A DNA stretch of 24,475 nt from CAUZEO01 sp963578625 (GTDB lineage Bacteria; Verrucomicrobiota; Kiritimatiellia; SLOV01), in the NCBI GenBank assembly GCA_963578625.1, contig CAUZEO010000034.1, positions 1 through 24,475 of the forward strand, in the 5' to 3' direction. Shown piece by piece: positions 15,271 through 23,043 of the stretch. Positions within the stretch are counted from its first letter, which is position 1, and every line of letters starts with the position of its first letter. Both the position numbers and the translations under genes were made by a program. The notes below the pieces were generated by a model. That model was not told the DNA's origin, did no database searches, and was given only the letters and a program-made list of their open reading frames with translations.

Positions 15271-15384
15271 TTAATTGGCCCGGTACACCTCGATGCTATA
15301 GTCGTTCTCTCTCTTCTCCCCCGTGGGAGGATCCTGCATGAGCAGTCGCACCCGTTTGGGGAGGACCCGGATGATGGGAGACAT
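15271..15384 (-). pseudogene. Remnant of a discoidin-type C-terminal tail
   Basis: A 37-codon minus-strand frame from ATG at 15384 to TAA at 15271-15273 reads RVLPKRVRLLMQDP and DYSIEVYRAN. It closely parallels the last residues of the protein at 19007-21616 (SDRVRVLMPDPARGPE ... YNIEVYRAG). The frame is also open upstream to about 15410, just after the stop of the 15413 gene. It has no domain of its own and no ribosome binding site, so I read it as the surviving 3' end of a deleted gene related to 19007-21616. The other 130 bases of the gap hold only the possible promoter. Confidence 0.65.
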
Positions 15385-15412
15385 GGCAGAGTTTTCCCGT
15401 GAACAACGGTTG

Positions 15413-17434
15413 TTACTTCGTTTCTTTTGACTGGGCGATCCGTTGCCGGCGTTTCGCTGTCTCCTCCCACGCCTTCGTCAGCCGTTCCCGTAGTCCGTTG
15501 TCCCGGGTCAGCACCAGCATCCGGGCGAACTCGAGTTCTTTGATGCGCATGCTGATCCGATCATCGTTCCTTCGGAAGCGCATCGTTTCCGCCTCGGGCA
15601 TCGCGAAGACGTCTTCCACCCGGAACCAATCCGGCAGGTTTACGGTCACCTCCGTCTCTTCCATGGGCTCGTATTCAAAACGCGGCTCCGCCGTTTCGGG
15701 GGTGCGGAAAATTTCTCCGGGCTCGTGGACGTCGTAGTTTCGGTTCACCAGGATCAGGATGAGGGAATGATCGGCGCTGAGCAGCGTCTTTGTCCAGAGA
15801 TGCTCGTTGTCGCTCTCCGCCCAGGTCTCGGGCAACGGTTCCGAGATGGAAAGGAGCGGCTGCAGCGTCCGCACCTCCCGATGCAGTCGTTTCAGCTCCG
15901 CCTGGAGGGGTTCGCTCTTCTGGACACCGTGTTTAAGCGTTTTCGGGGTAGGGCTCCAGGCCCACCAGGTGATGCCCTTCGCGCCCGCGGCCAGGGCGTA
16001 GTGCATCTTCAGTCTCGCCTCGCCCGGCTCCACGTGCCGGCCGAGTCCCCACTCCTCGACCCAGGCGGCATCGGGGAAAAGGTATGGGATCCGGGGGGCG
16101 CAGGCGCGCTTCAGCAGATAGCCCGTGTTGTACACGAAGAACGGATCCCTGCCGTGGGACTGGGTATACGTGCTGCGACTCGTTACATCGGCAATTTTCG
16201 CATACATGTTGATGTTGTCGGGAATGTAGGTGGAATCGATATTGAACATGTTGAAGGTGCCGGGCGCGGCCTCGCGATACTGGGCTGCCGCCTGTTCCAG
16301 AAGAAGCGCATGCGCGCCGAGCCGCTCGGGCTCGGGCAGTTTCTGAAACTTCCTCACCCGCGGGTCCTTGTCGCAGGAGAAATCCTTCGCGTCCGCTTCA
16401 TCGTTCATGTAGTAGGCGAAGACCGGCAGATCCAACTCGTTGATCTTCTCGATGATCTCCGTTTCCACCGTGAGCCTCCCCCGGTCGCCGCAGCCCATGA
16501 TTGCCTTGTAGTTGCGCCGCTTCAGCTCCTGCAGCAGCTCGATGGACATCCAGTGGCCGTAGGTCGAGGACAGGTTGAGGTTTAGTTGGGGAAGCGTGTC
16601 AAGATTGTGCATCCACTCCAGGTTGAAGATCGCGCACGGAAAAAAACCACAATCCCATGCCCGAACCATGGAGGCGGTAGCCGCACCGGCATCGGTCTCG
16701 ACTTTCACCAGGTGGTACGCGCCGTAGGTGAGTGCTTCGTCCAGGGAGAGTTTTATCAGCGCCGTGCGATGAAAAAATTCGGGCGAATAGAACTCGGCCT
16801 GGTCGGTGACATCTTCCCCGTCCCAGAACACCCTCGTCACCTTTGCGCTGCTCCCGGCATGCCGCTCCAGGTAGATGTAGGCTTCGTCCATCTCGCGGTT
16901 GAAGCTGACATAGCCAAGCTCGATGGGCGGGATACGCGTTCGGTTCACGGTGCACGTGATTTCCTGATCCTTGCCGCGGGGCTGGGCGGTCGGCGAGAAC
17001 GCATCGAACCGGATCTCATGCTCCTCGTTTTCGGGAAGATGTTTCAACTTGATGATCGCCTCCGCGATCCCGCCCGGCGGGATCGGATGCGGCATCACGC
17101 GCCACCAGGGCACGGCCAGGTTCTCATCTCTCAGGTCCTCCACGAATTGGCCGTCGAGATGAATCTCCCTGACCTTGAGCGGGGTGTCCCATGGGTTCCG
17201 GATGAACACATGAATGTGCCCGCCCAGCTGCGAGTACTTGGGATGGAACTGCTCGGGAAACGACCAGCCTTCATACCAGGGGTGCGCCGGTTCATGCGTC
17301 ACCTCCTTGTCCGGACTGAAGAAGGCCAGATCCACCCACTCGTGGCCTTCGAAGGTGGTTTCGGCCGCCGCGAACGGCAGGAATGCGCAACTGGCGAAAA
17401 GAAACAAACAGAACACAACCCGGGTGCTGTTCAT
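15413..17434 (-). CDS. Secreted TIM-barrel glycoside-hydrolase-like protein (paralogue 3)
   Basis: 673 residues from ATG 17434, starting with a clear signal peptide (MNSTRVVFCLFLFASCAFLP, ending FAAAE). It is collinear with paralogue 2 along its whole length: NPWDTPLKVREIHLDG, VPWWRVMPHPIPPGG, RVFWDGEDVTD, STYGHWMSIELLQELKRRNY, MGCGDRGRLT, DAAWVEEWGLGRHVEPG, GAKGITWWAWSPT. One notable change is FAYYMNDEADAKD in place of YDEPDAKD: the acidic pair is kept but the proline is lost. The frame is open far upstream, but that part is antisense-type sequence inside the GH32-like gene and is not used. An ATG at 17446 lies four codons earlier, separated by a 9-G tract, so initiation could occur at either. 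Secretion and a glycan substrate are inferred. Confidence 0.82.
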   Translation of the reverse strand: MNSTRVVFCLFLFASCAFLPFAAAETTFEGHEWVDLAFFSPDKEVTHEPAHPWYEGWSFPEQFHPKYSQLGGHIHVFIRNPWDTPLKVREIHLDGQFVEDLRDENLAVPWWRVMPHPIPPGGIAEAIIKLKHLPENEEHEIRFDAFSPTAQPRGKDQEITCTVNRTRIPPIELGYVSFNREMDEAYIYLERHAGSSAKVTRVFWDGEDVTDQAEFYSPEFFHRTALIKLSLDEALTYGAYHLVKVETDAGAATASMVRAWDCGFFPCAIFNLEWMHNLDTLPQLNLNLSSTYGHWMSIELLQELKRRNYKAIMGCGDRGRLTVETEIIEKINELDLPVFAYYMNDEADAKDFSCDKDPRVRKFQKLPEPERLGAHALLLEQAAAQYREAAPGTFNMFNIDSTYIPDNINMYAKIADVTSRSTYTQSHGRDPFFVYNTGYLLKRACAPRIPYLFPDAAWVEEWGLGRHVEPGEARLKMHYALAAGAKGITWWAWSPTPKTLKHGVQKSEPLQAELKRLHREVRTLQPLLSISEPLPETWAESDNEHLWTKTLLSADHSLILILVNRNYDVHEPGEIFRTPETAEPRFEYEPMEETEVTVNLPDWFRVEDVFAMPEAETMRFRRNDDRISMRIKELEFARMLVLTRDNGLRERLTKAWEETAKRRQRIAQSKETK

Positions 17435-17435
17435 G

Positions 17436-17444
17436 CCCCCCCCC
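17436..17444 (-). promoter_or_regulatory. Nine-G homopolymer directly before the paralogue 3 start codon
   Basis: The transcript reads ATG, nine Gs, C, ATG AAC. The tract lies where a Shine-Dalgarno sequence should be and between two candidate ATG codons. Length change by slippage would alter spacing to the second ATG or the frame of the first. No other ribosome binding site is evident. A regulatory role is inference; homopolymers of this length are also prone to sequencing error. Confidence 0.4.
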
Positions 17445-17492
17445 ATTGTTTTGGTGCTAGTTTGAGGAAATCTATCGCGCCATTGTGTCTCT

Positions 17493-19010
17493 TCATCTCT
17501 CCTCCTCGTCGCATGGTGAGAATTCCGGGATTGGTTCGATGGCTGCCACGCGGATGGATTCGAAACGCGCCCGTCCGCCCTCCGCGTAGAGTGCCAACTC
17601 CCCGCCCGTAGGCATCTCCATCGGGGTCGTGAAGACCCATCGCTCGTCGAGGTAAGCCTCCAGGTGCTCGTCCCTGAGAAAGATGCGCAGATGATAAGTC
17701 CGCCCTCGCTCCAGGGGGAAGCGGGAGCTGTCCTGGGGACAGAATCCCGCGCCCGCAAAGGCATCGTATTTCGTGGTGCCGATATGAAGTGTCCCCGCCT
17801 CGAAGTCCAGCACCAGCACGCCCGCGTCCCCTTCGCAGTAGAGTCCCTGCTGATATCGGAACAGGATCCCGACCCGGCGGGCGCCCTCGGAGCAAAGTTC
17901 GAGCGCCACGTGTGCATCGCCCACGTATCCCGGAAGCACCGCCGCACTCCCGAGGGCCTTGCTATCCGCCCGAACCACCTTGTCACCGATGTCCCATGCG
18001 CCGACCCCGCCTTCCGGCTGATCCGTTCGGAGGCCCTTGAAACCCTCGCGGATGACCCCGGTCTCCAGCTTCTCGAGCGCGGAAAAGTACTCCAGCCAGA
18101 GCGTGCCATCCGGCCGCTGGCGGACCCGCTTGGGCGCGCCAAATGCCGTCCGGGGGCTGTTCACGTGGTGAGTGAGGAGCCGCCCGCCCTCGTAGGGAAT
18201 CGTTCTTCCCACGGTGGCAACCATTTGGAAATTGCTGTACCCGACCAGCAGGCAGTCATCGGGCTTCACGTAGGGTCCTTCGAACGCCTCGCTCATTAGG
18301 TAAAAGGTGCCCACGGCCGCATCTTTCGTCGCCGTGTCCAGGCGAATGCCTCCCAGGGAGTTCGTGGCGAAGGCCACGTAATGGAAATCACCCATTTGGA
18401 ACACGTCCGGCACCTCGGTGTGATAGAAATCCTGACCCGGGGTGGCGATCGGGGGAAGGTTCTCCCAGTGGATGAGATCCCGGGAGCGCGTGTGCGCCAC
18501 CGCCGCCCCCGTGTCGGCGTGACTCCATTGCGGCAACCGGGCGCAGAGGAATGCGTGGTAGTATCCGTCTGCCTCATCGAAGATAATGCAGGGGTCGCGC
18601 CAGTCCACCGTGTCGTAGAAAAAACCGGGGGCAGGTTCGGCCTGGTAGTGGGGGGCGGTCGGCCGCATGACGGGATTGGCTGGGTGAGGCGTCCAGTGCA
18701 CTAGGTCCGGCGAGGTGAAGACGCCCACCACTTGAACGCCCTTGTAGTTGCTGCCCGCGTACAAGTAGAACGTGCCCTCGTGATGGACGGTCGTTCCCGT
18801 GAGCACCAGTGGAAACTCGTTCCATTCCCCGGGAGCGCCCCAGGTCTGGATCGAGGGCCAGAGCTCCCAGTGGACGAGGTCCCGGCTGAAGGCGTGCCCA
18901 AGGCCCCGCCTGGGACGCTGGGCCTCCAGGAAGAACAGGTGGTACCCGTCCTCCCAGGGAAAGATCCACGTGTCCCACAGTCTCCTGCTCTTGGGGGGCC
19001 TGAAGATCAT
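17493..19010 (-). CDS. GH32-like glycosidase (beta-fructosidase superfamily fold)
   Basis: 505 residues, no signal peptide. The N-terminal five-bladed propeller has RRLWDTWIFPWEDGYHLFF (Asp13 near the nucleophile position of the GH32 family), WRDPCIIF (RDP at 138-140, the transition-state-stabilising motif) and FYHTEVPDVF (Glu199 in the position of the EC/EVPD acid/base motif). The C-terminal part (about 330-490) is a GH32-C-like beta-sandwich with GILFRYQQGLYCEGDAGVLV and YHLRIFLRDEHLEAYLDERW. The three acidic motifs argue for an active enzyme releasing a furanoside or related sugar, probably in the cytoplasm because no export signal is seen. Its ATG overlaps the stop of the 19007-21616 gene (ATGA), so the two are co-translated. 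Confidence 0.85.
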   Translation of the reverse strand: MIFRPPKSRRLWDTWIFPWEDGYHLFFLEAQRPRRGLGHAFSRDLVHWELWPSIQTWGAPGEWNEFPLVLTGTTVHHEGTFYLYAGSNYKGVQVVGVFTSPDLVHWTPHPANPVMRPTAPHYQAEPAPGFFYDTVDWRDPCIIFDEADGYYHAFLCARLPQWSHADTGAAVAHTRSRDLIHWENLPPIATPGQDFYHTEVPDVFQMGDFHYVAFATNSLGGIRLDTATKDAAVGTFYLMSEAFEGPYVKPDDCLLVGYSNFQMVATVGRTIPYEGGRLLTHHVNSPRTAFGAPKRVRQRPDGTLWLEYFSALEKLETGVIREGFKGLRTDQPEGGVGAWDIGDKVVRADSKALGSAAVLPGYVGDAHVALELCSEGARRVGILFRYQQGLYCEGDAGVLVLDFEAGTLHIGTTKYDAFAGAGFCPQDSSRFPLERGRTYHLRIFLRDEHLEAYLDERWVFTTPMEMPTGGELALYAEGGRARFESIRVAAIEPIPEFSPCDEEER

Positions 19011-21616
19011 TTTTGTGTCCCGGGCTCTTGCCCGGCCCGGTAGACCTCGATGTTGTAGTACAATTCCGGCCCTCTGGCTGGATCGGGCATCAGGACTCGC
19101 ACCCGGTCGCTCCGTACCCCTTGGAGTGAAAAGGTCCGCATCATTTTGCTCTCCGCCCGCTCGAACTCCTGGTCCTCGAGCTGGAACCAGGGCTCCTCAA
19201 AACTCTCTGTCTCTGCCAGGTGGTCCGTGTAGAGTTCCTCTGCTGCCGGCTCAACCACCCGCCACTCGTCATCCTGGAACACGGCGAACTGGTAGTTCAC
19301 GTCCCCCATGACCACCACGGCTTCGTCCAGGTCTTCCTCTTCGGGGAACGTGACTTGAAACCAGCGGTTTGATCCCCACAGCTCCGGTACCCACTTGAAT
19401 CTCCCAGGTAAACCGAGCTTCCAGTTGCTGCCCCGGTAGCCGTCGATCATGCGCAAGGGCTGGGTCGGCGATTTGTTTCGTTCTTCCTCGGAGTCCGCGA
19501 CCAGAAACCCGCTGGAGGCCGTGAGCATTGCACCCTTCCAGCAGAGAGCGAGGTTGTTTTCCAGCCTTCGCTCGCGCTCGGCGCGCAGACCGGCGAGTCG
19601 CTCCTCGGCGGCAAGGACATCGACGGGTGCTTCGATCTCCCAGTTCGCATAGAGATGCGCGGTCTGCGGTGCGAAGTGATTTTTCAGCGTGCCATCGGTG
19701 CTGCGCACCTGGCGGTTCTCCCCGACGACCTGGAATGTACCGTCGGCGGGCACTTCCACGCTGACCTCGGCCGGTTTCTTGCCGGCATTCACAACCGCGA
19801 GAAGCCCGCGTTTGCCATTCCGGAATACGGCGGCATGCACGTGCTCGGTGTTTGTCTCCACCTTCTCCATATCCCAGAGCAGGATCTCCTCCAGTCCGCG
19901 CAACTCCTGGACCGTGTAGCCCACCGCCCGCCAGAGGTTGGGATAGGCGGTCCGAACCGGAAACGTTTGTATGTTCGCGGTGTAGTAGCAAATCCCCCGG
20001 ACTCCCAGGACGATGCCCATCCAGGCCGCCCCGCGAACGTGGTTGTAGGAGGGCTCCCGATCAGCCTCCGTGGGCTCATAGGCACTGTTGTTAAAGGATT
20101 GGGGGATGAACCAGACCGGGCGCCTGTCGGCCATGACCTCGAGGGCGGTTCCTACCCGTCCGAGTATCCCATTCATGTCGTATTCCTCCCCCCGAAAGCA
20201 GTACATATTGACCATCATCACATCCGCCGCGTCCGTGTAGTGCGGGTACTGGCGGATGTAGTTGTTGCAACCGAACGTTGGGTGGTACGGGTCGAGGTCG
20301 GCGAAGCGACGGCACTCCCGACGAAAGTCCGCGGCCTGCTGGGGAGGGGGTTCGTCGTAGATATAGTACCCGAGTATGGCTCCCGACTCGCTGAACTCCC
20401 GTACTTCCTCCGGATCCGTGGGGCGTTCCTTTCCGGTTTTTCTATCCCAGATCAGATCGCGCCAATTGGCAATGAGGCGCAGGCCGTGCTTGAGGGCTTC
20501 GGCCCGGAATTCTGCATCGGCCCGATGGTACACCGGCCCGGCGCAGTTGAAACCCATCCGGGCCAGCACGTCCAGGTCGCCCAGAGAGGGGTTATAGATG
20601 CTGATGGGAAAGATGGGGCGCCCGTTCACCAGCATCCGGTTTTGCTCGTCGATCGTCACCTCGTCGGGCGCGGCCTCACGCACCGGGAGGTCCCGGTTGA
20701 TCGTCAGGACTTCCTCGCCTTCCGGATCCGTCGCCGTCACACACAACGTCAGGTTGCTCGCCTCCGCGGCGGACGGCGGGTTAGCCAGTTGGAAAGTAAT
20801 GATCTGCGGATCCGCGGTCGTCGCCAGCGTCTGCGCCTCGGCGATCGGCTTGTCCCCATCCAGAAGAATCGCTTCGATCCGATGCTTCCTCGCCCACGAA
20901 GGAAAATCCACTTCCACCCGCGCCTCCACCCTGCCCGCGGGACTGCTGGCGTGGAAAGCTCCCCGGAAATGAGGCACCAGGATGTCGATTCGCACGGATT
21001 CCTGGGTCAGCTCCTTGGGGAGCAGGCGGATACTGTCCACGTAGAAATCGGTCCGGTCCTTGGATCCCCGGATTTGCAGCCGAGACCAGAATGTGATCTG
21101 GTGCACTCGGGAGCAGTCCATCTCCGCGGCGAGCCGCGCCGTATCGCAGTAGATCGTGGTCCAGGACTCCGGCGGCATCTCCCAGTAACCGTGCCCCGCA
21201 TTACTCCCGTCTCCGGCATCGTAAAAGCCGATGCCGAGTTCAAGTTGTTCCGTGGTGGGGTTGTAGACATCCACCTCCACCCGTCGGTAGTCGCTCCAAT
21301 CGGTGATGGTGCTCTCGGTCTTCCCCAGGGTGAGTGCGCATCGCGCCCAATACAAATGCTTCCTCTCCTCGGGCTCTTCCTTATACGGCGGATAGGAAAG
21401 CAGGGCGGAACCTTTCCCATGCGAAGCGCTCTCCTCCCGCCACTCCACCTGCACTTCGTATTCGCGGTTGCCCGGCATCAGCAGCTCCGTTTCCTCCTTC
21501 GTCTCGAAGCTGGTGAGGATGTGGAGAGAGCCTTCGCCATGGGCCGCCCAGGAGGTGAGGAGGAGGATGCTGAGCGTCAGGCTGGCTTCCCGCAGGATGT
21601 CATTCTTGTTTTTCAC
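19007..21616 (-). CDS. Secreted multidomain TIM-barrel protein with C-terminal discoidin-like domain
   Basis: 869 residues. Signal peptide (about 1-28, SLTLSILLLTSWAAHGEG); carbohydrate-binding-type beta-sandwich to about 200 (ITDWSDYRRVEVDVYNPTTE, FYVDSIRLLPK); an Ig-like linker domain; then a TIM barrel opening with RMLVNGRPIFPISIYN (GH2/GH5-like), with GYYIYDEPPPQQA giving a candidate acid/base pair, and SYNHVRGAAWMGIVLGVRGI late in the barrel. After a small beta domain, residues after about 675 form a discoidin-like domain in normal order (MIDGYRGSNWKLG ... NRWFQVTFPEEED ... YNIEVYRAG). It should act outside the cytoplasm on a polysaccharide; the family number is unclear. The start is GTG at 21616 with AAGG seven bases upstream. 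The upstream terminator at 21684-21722 makes it the first gene of its own operon. Confidence 0.82.
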   Translation of the reverse strand: MKNKNDILREASLTLSILLLTSWAAHGEGSLHILTSFETKEETELLMPGNREYEVQVEWREESASHGKGSALLSYPPYKEEPEERKHLYWARCALTLGKTESTITDWSDYRRVEVDVYNPTTEQLELGIGFYDAGDGSNAGHGYWEMPPESWTTIYCDTARLAAEMDCSRVHQITFWSRLQIRGSKDRTDFYVDSIRLLPKELTQESVRIDILVPHFRGAFHASSPAGRVEARVEVDFPSWARKHRIEAILLDGDKPIAEAQTLATTADPQIITFQLANPPSAAEASNLTLCVTATDPEGEEVLTINRDLPVREAAPDEVTIDEQNRMLVNGRPIFPISIYNPSLGDLDVLARMGFNCAGPVYHRADAEFRAEALKHGLRLIANWRDLIWDRKTGKERPTDPEEVREFSESGAILGYYIYDEPPPQQAADFRRECRRFADLDPYHPTFGCNNYIRQYPHYTDAADVMMVNMYCFRGEEYDMNGILGRVGTALEVMADRRPVWFIPQSFNNSAYEPTEADREPSYNHVRGAAWMGIVLGVRGICYYTANIQTFPVRTAYPNLWRAVGYTVQELRGLEEILLWDMEKVETNTEHVHAAVFRNGKRGLLAVVNAGKKPAEVSVEVPADGTFQVVGENRQVRSTDGTLKNHFAPQTAHLYANWEIEAPVDVLAAEERLAGLRAERERRLENNLALCWKGAMLTASSGFLVADSEEERNKSPTQPLRMIDGYRGSNWKLGLPGRFKWVPELWGSNRWFQVTFPEEEDLDEAVVVMGDVNYQFAVFQDDEWRVVEPAAEELYTDHLAETESFEEPWFQLEDQEFERAESKMMRTFSLQGVRSDRVRVLMPDPARGPELYYNIEVYRAGQEPGTQK

Positions 21617-21643
21617 TGTAATGCCTTACATTTCCCCATCGCC

Positions 21644-21661
21644 GTCGCGAAGAATCGCGAC
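21644..21661. repeat. Small perfect hairpin in the leader of the 19007-21616 gene
   Basis: GTCGCGA and TCGCGAC (seven-base arms) flank a four-base loop in the 67-base gap between the terminator and the GTG start. It could be an operator or a leader hairpin; nothing else supports either role. Confidence 0.4.
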
Positions 21662-21683
21662 AAGAATGAATTTGACCGGTTCC

Positions 21684-21722
21684 AAAAAAAAATGCAGCGC
21701 CCCGAAGGACGGGACGCTGCAT
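21684..21722 (-). terminator. Rho-independent terminator of the PEP-CTERM gene
   Basis: On the minus strand a 12-bp stem (ATGCAGCG plus TCCC against GGGG plus CGCTGCAT, one T-G pair) with a seven-base loop is followed at once by nine Ts. It lies 26 bases after the stop of the 21749-22522 gene. It is the only textbook terminator in the window and separates that gene from the downstream glycosidase operon. Confidence 0.93.
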
Positions 21723-21748
21723 CGAGATTCTATTTTGTCATCTCGAGA

Positions 21749-22522
21749 TTATTTCGCTCTGCGGCGCAGAATCCCCAGGAACGCTCCGCCAATGGCCAGC
21801 AGCCCAAGCATGCCCGGCTCGGGGATGACCTGGACGCCATTGATCACAAAGAATTCATCATTGCCCGCGTTGCTACGTTCTGCAAACTCCAACCTGATAA
21901 TACCTGAGCCAGGCAGAGCAACGTTGTCTATCGCCGTCACTGTGACATCGGTGAAGGCATCGGGCCCGAACGGATCGATGCTGGAGCCGTGCCTTCCGAC
22001 CTCCGCGAGGAAGTTGCCGGCAACGTCCCTGTCCTGGTCGTAAATACTGAAGCCTGTGTGGTTATTAGACCAGGAATCGTTATCGAAGTGGAACAGGCGG
22101 ACCGTATAATCGACGCCAACTTTCAGTGTCGCCTCTTCCGCGCTGATGGTGTTAGGGGAGCGCAGCTCGATAGCCGAGTCAATGTCGCCAGCATGATTAT
22201 CGATGTGCCAATCCGCTAGGAGGGAATACCCGGGGTGCGTGTCAGGCAAGTTCCCGCCCGCGTTGCGGCTGCCTGGGTTGCGGAAATTCTGGGTCATGAG
22301 CTCGATGTTATTCTGTACGCCTATACGAGGGTGGGAGTGTCCAACGAGTTCAAATCCGGCCTGAAGGCCCTTCCCCCCGTTATCACTCAAATCGAAGCTG
22401 GCCAGGACGCTGTTCTGGGGCAGGATGTTCGCCTGCGCCGTGTTGCCGAACGCAAGGGTCAGCATGGCCAGACTTGCAGCAATACATGTTGTACGTGTGA
22501 TCATGAGTTCATTCCTTTTCAT
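21749..22522 (-). CDS. PEP-CTERM exported protein with jelly-roll-like domain
   Basis: 257 residues. A signal peptide (MITRTTCIAASLAMLTLAFG, ending TAQA) is followed by one domain: VLASFD ... LQAGFELVGHSHPR ... LLADWHIDN ... YTVRLFHFDNDSW ... FTDVTVTAI ... VINGVQV. The C-terminus is a clear PEP-CTERM signal: VIPEPG, a hydrophobic stretch, then RRRAK, recognised by an exosortase and removed during surface delivery. ATG at 22522 has GGAG seven bases upstream; an ATG upstream of it lacks a site. It is a paralogue of the protein at 23044-23946. The YTVRLFHFDND and FTD...NGxQV pattern also resembles the domain inserted into the genes at 7443 and 10163. The gene appears monocistronic, ending at a strong terminator. 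Function beyond surface localisation is unknown. Confidence 0.9.
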   Translation of the reverse strand: MKRNELMITRTTCIAASLAMLTLAFGNTAQANILPQNSVLASFDLSDNGGKGLQAGFELVGHSHPRIGVQNNIELMTQNFRNPGSRNAGGNLPDTHPGYSLLADWHIDNHAGDIDSAIELRSPNTISAEEATLKVGVDYTVRLFHFDNDSWSNNHTGFSIYDQDRDVAGNFLAEVGRHGSSIDPFGPDAFTDVTVTAIDNVALPGSGIIRLEFAERSNAGNDEFFVINGVQVIPEPGMLGLLAIGGAFLGILRRRAK

Positions 22523-22728
22523 GGGTTTTCTCCTAACTTTCGGGGAACATCGCGTTCCCACCGTTTGTTATACTTGTGGCTCCGTTATTCTCACCTGTTG
22601 GACTTCCTGCTGGTGAGGCACCCCAACTCGGAGAGTACTGTCTTAAGGTATTAACCACGACCCTGCGTGAAGGCAAGACAAAAGATATCAGGCAGGGTCA
22701 CCGATGGCCTGGTTTGCCTTGGCTCGCG

Positions 22729-22760
22729 TGCATTTCTCGCCGGCAACGGCGAGAAATGCA
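22729..22760. repeat. Perfect 14-bp hairpin with GCAA tetraloop
   Basis: TGCATTTCTCGCCG (22729-22742) and CGGCGAGAAATGCA (22747-22760) flank GCAA, a GNRA loop if the plus strand is transcribed. No T-tract follows on either strand. It lies in the 520-bp gap between the two exported paralogues, next to a low-complexity repeat. Confidence 0.65.
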
Positions 22761-22761
22761 G

Positions 22762-22905
22762 GAAATTCCAATAAAAAACCCCAAATCCAAAGCAAACATC
22801 AAATTTGAAATGCCAAGCTCCCAACTGTCTGTTTCGCAAAACCCGGACGTATTTGAATTTTGGAGTTTGAATATTTGGGATTTGGGGTGTGGAATTTGGA
22901 ATTCT
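22762..22905. repeat. AT-rich low-complexity repeat with inverted arms
   Basis: Words such as CCAAATCC, GAATTTGG and their complements dominate. CCCCAAATCC at 22779-22788 is exactly inverted at 22878-22887, and the arms can be extended imperfectly in both directions to about 27 bases. Such AAATTCCAAA-type intergenic repeats are, from memory, frequent in planctomycetal and related genomes. The open frame across it (22651-22923) has a strongly biased sequence and no support as a gene. Confidence 0.55.
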
Positions 22906-23036
22906 CAGCGCTCCCAAAGCCATCCGTTGAACAGCCTGCAGCCTATTGATCGATAGGCGATGTGAACGGGGTTATCCCCGCCCGAATGGAGGGGAGCCAG
23001 GAATCCTATTGAAGCCACGTACGGCGCGTCGCCAGT
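22905..23036 (-). pseudogene. C-terminal remnant of a prepilin-like H-X9-DG protein
   Basis: Immediately after the stop of the 23044-23946 gene, 43 codons are open and end in TGA at 22905-22907. They read SGGDNPVHIAYRSIGCRLFNGWLWER, of which HSGGDN, YRS and LFNGWLW match HDGGDN, YRS and LFDGWPW at the ends of both intact prepilin-like proteins in this window. No N-methylation motif, helix or start codon is present. It is therefore the tail of a third, deleted prepilin-like gene. Confidence 0.65.
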
Positions 23037-23043
23037 CTACGCC

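Noticed and set aside
17435..18142. N-terminal extension of the 15413-17434 gene up to 18142
   Set aside because: The extension is an out-of-frame reading of the GH32-like gene, rich in Arg and Ser, with the real signal peptide starting only at 17434.
19655..21907. A 750-codon open frame on the plus strand
   Set aside because: It is the antisense of the 19007-21616 gene and the PEP-CTERM region, with arginine/histidine/valine-rich sequence and no domain. High GC content makes such antisense frames common; those at 11018-13057, 13634-15190, 16586-17611 and 8094-9077 were dropped for the same reason.
22651..22923. Possible 90-residue protein on the minus strand
   Set aside because: It is a translation of the AATTCCAAA-type repeat and the hairpin at 22729-22760; its composition is dictated by the repeat.
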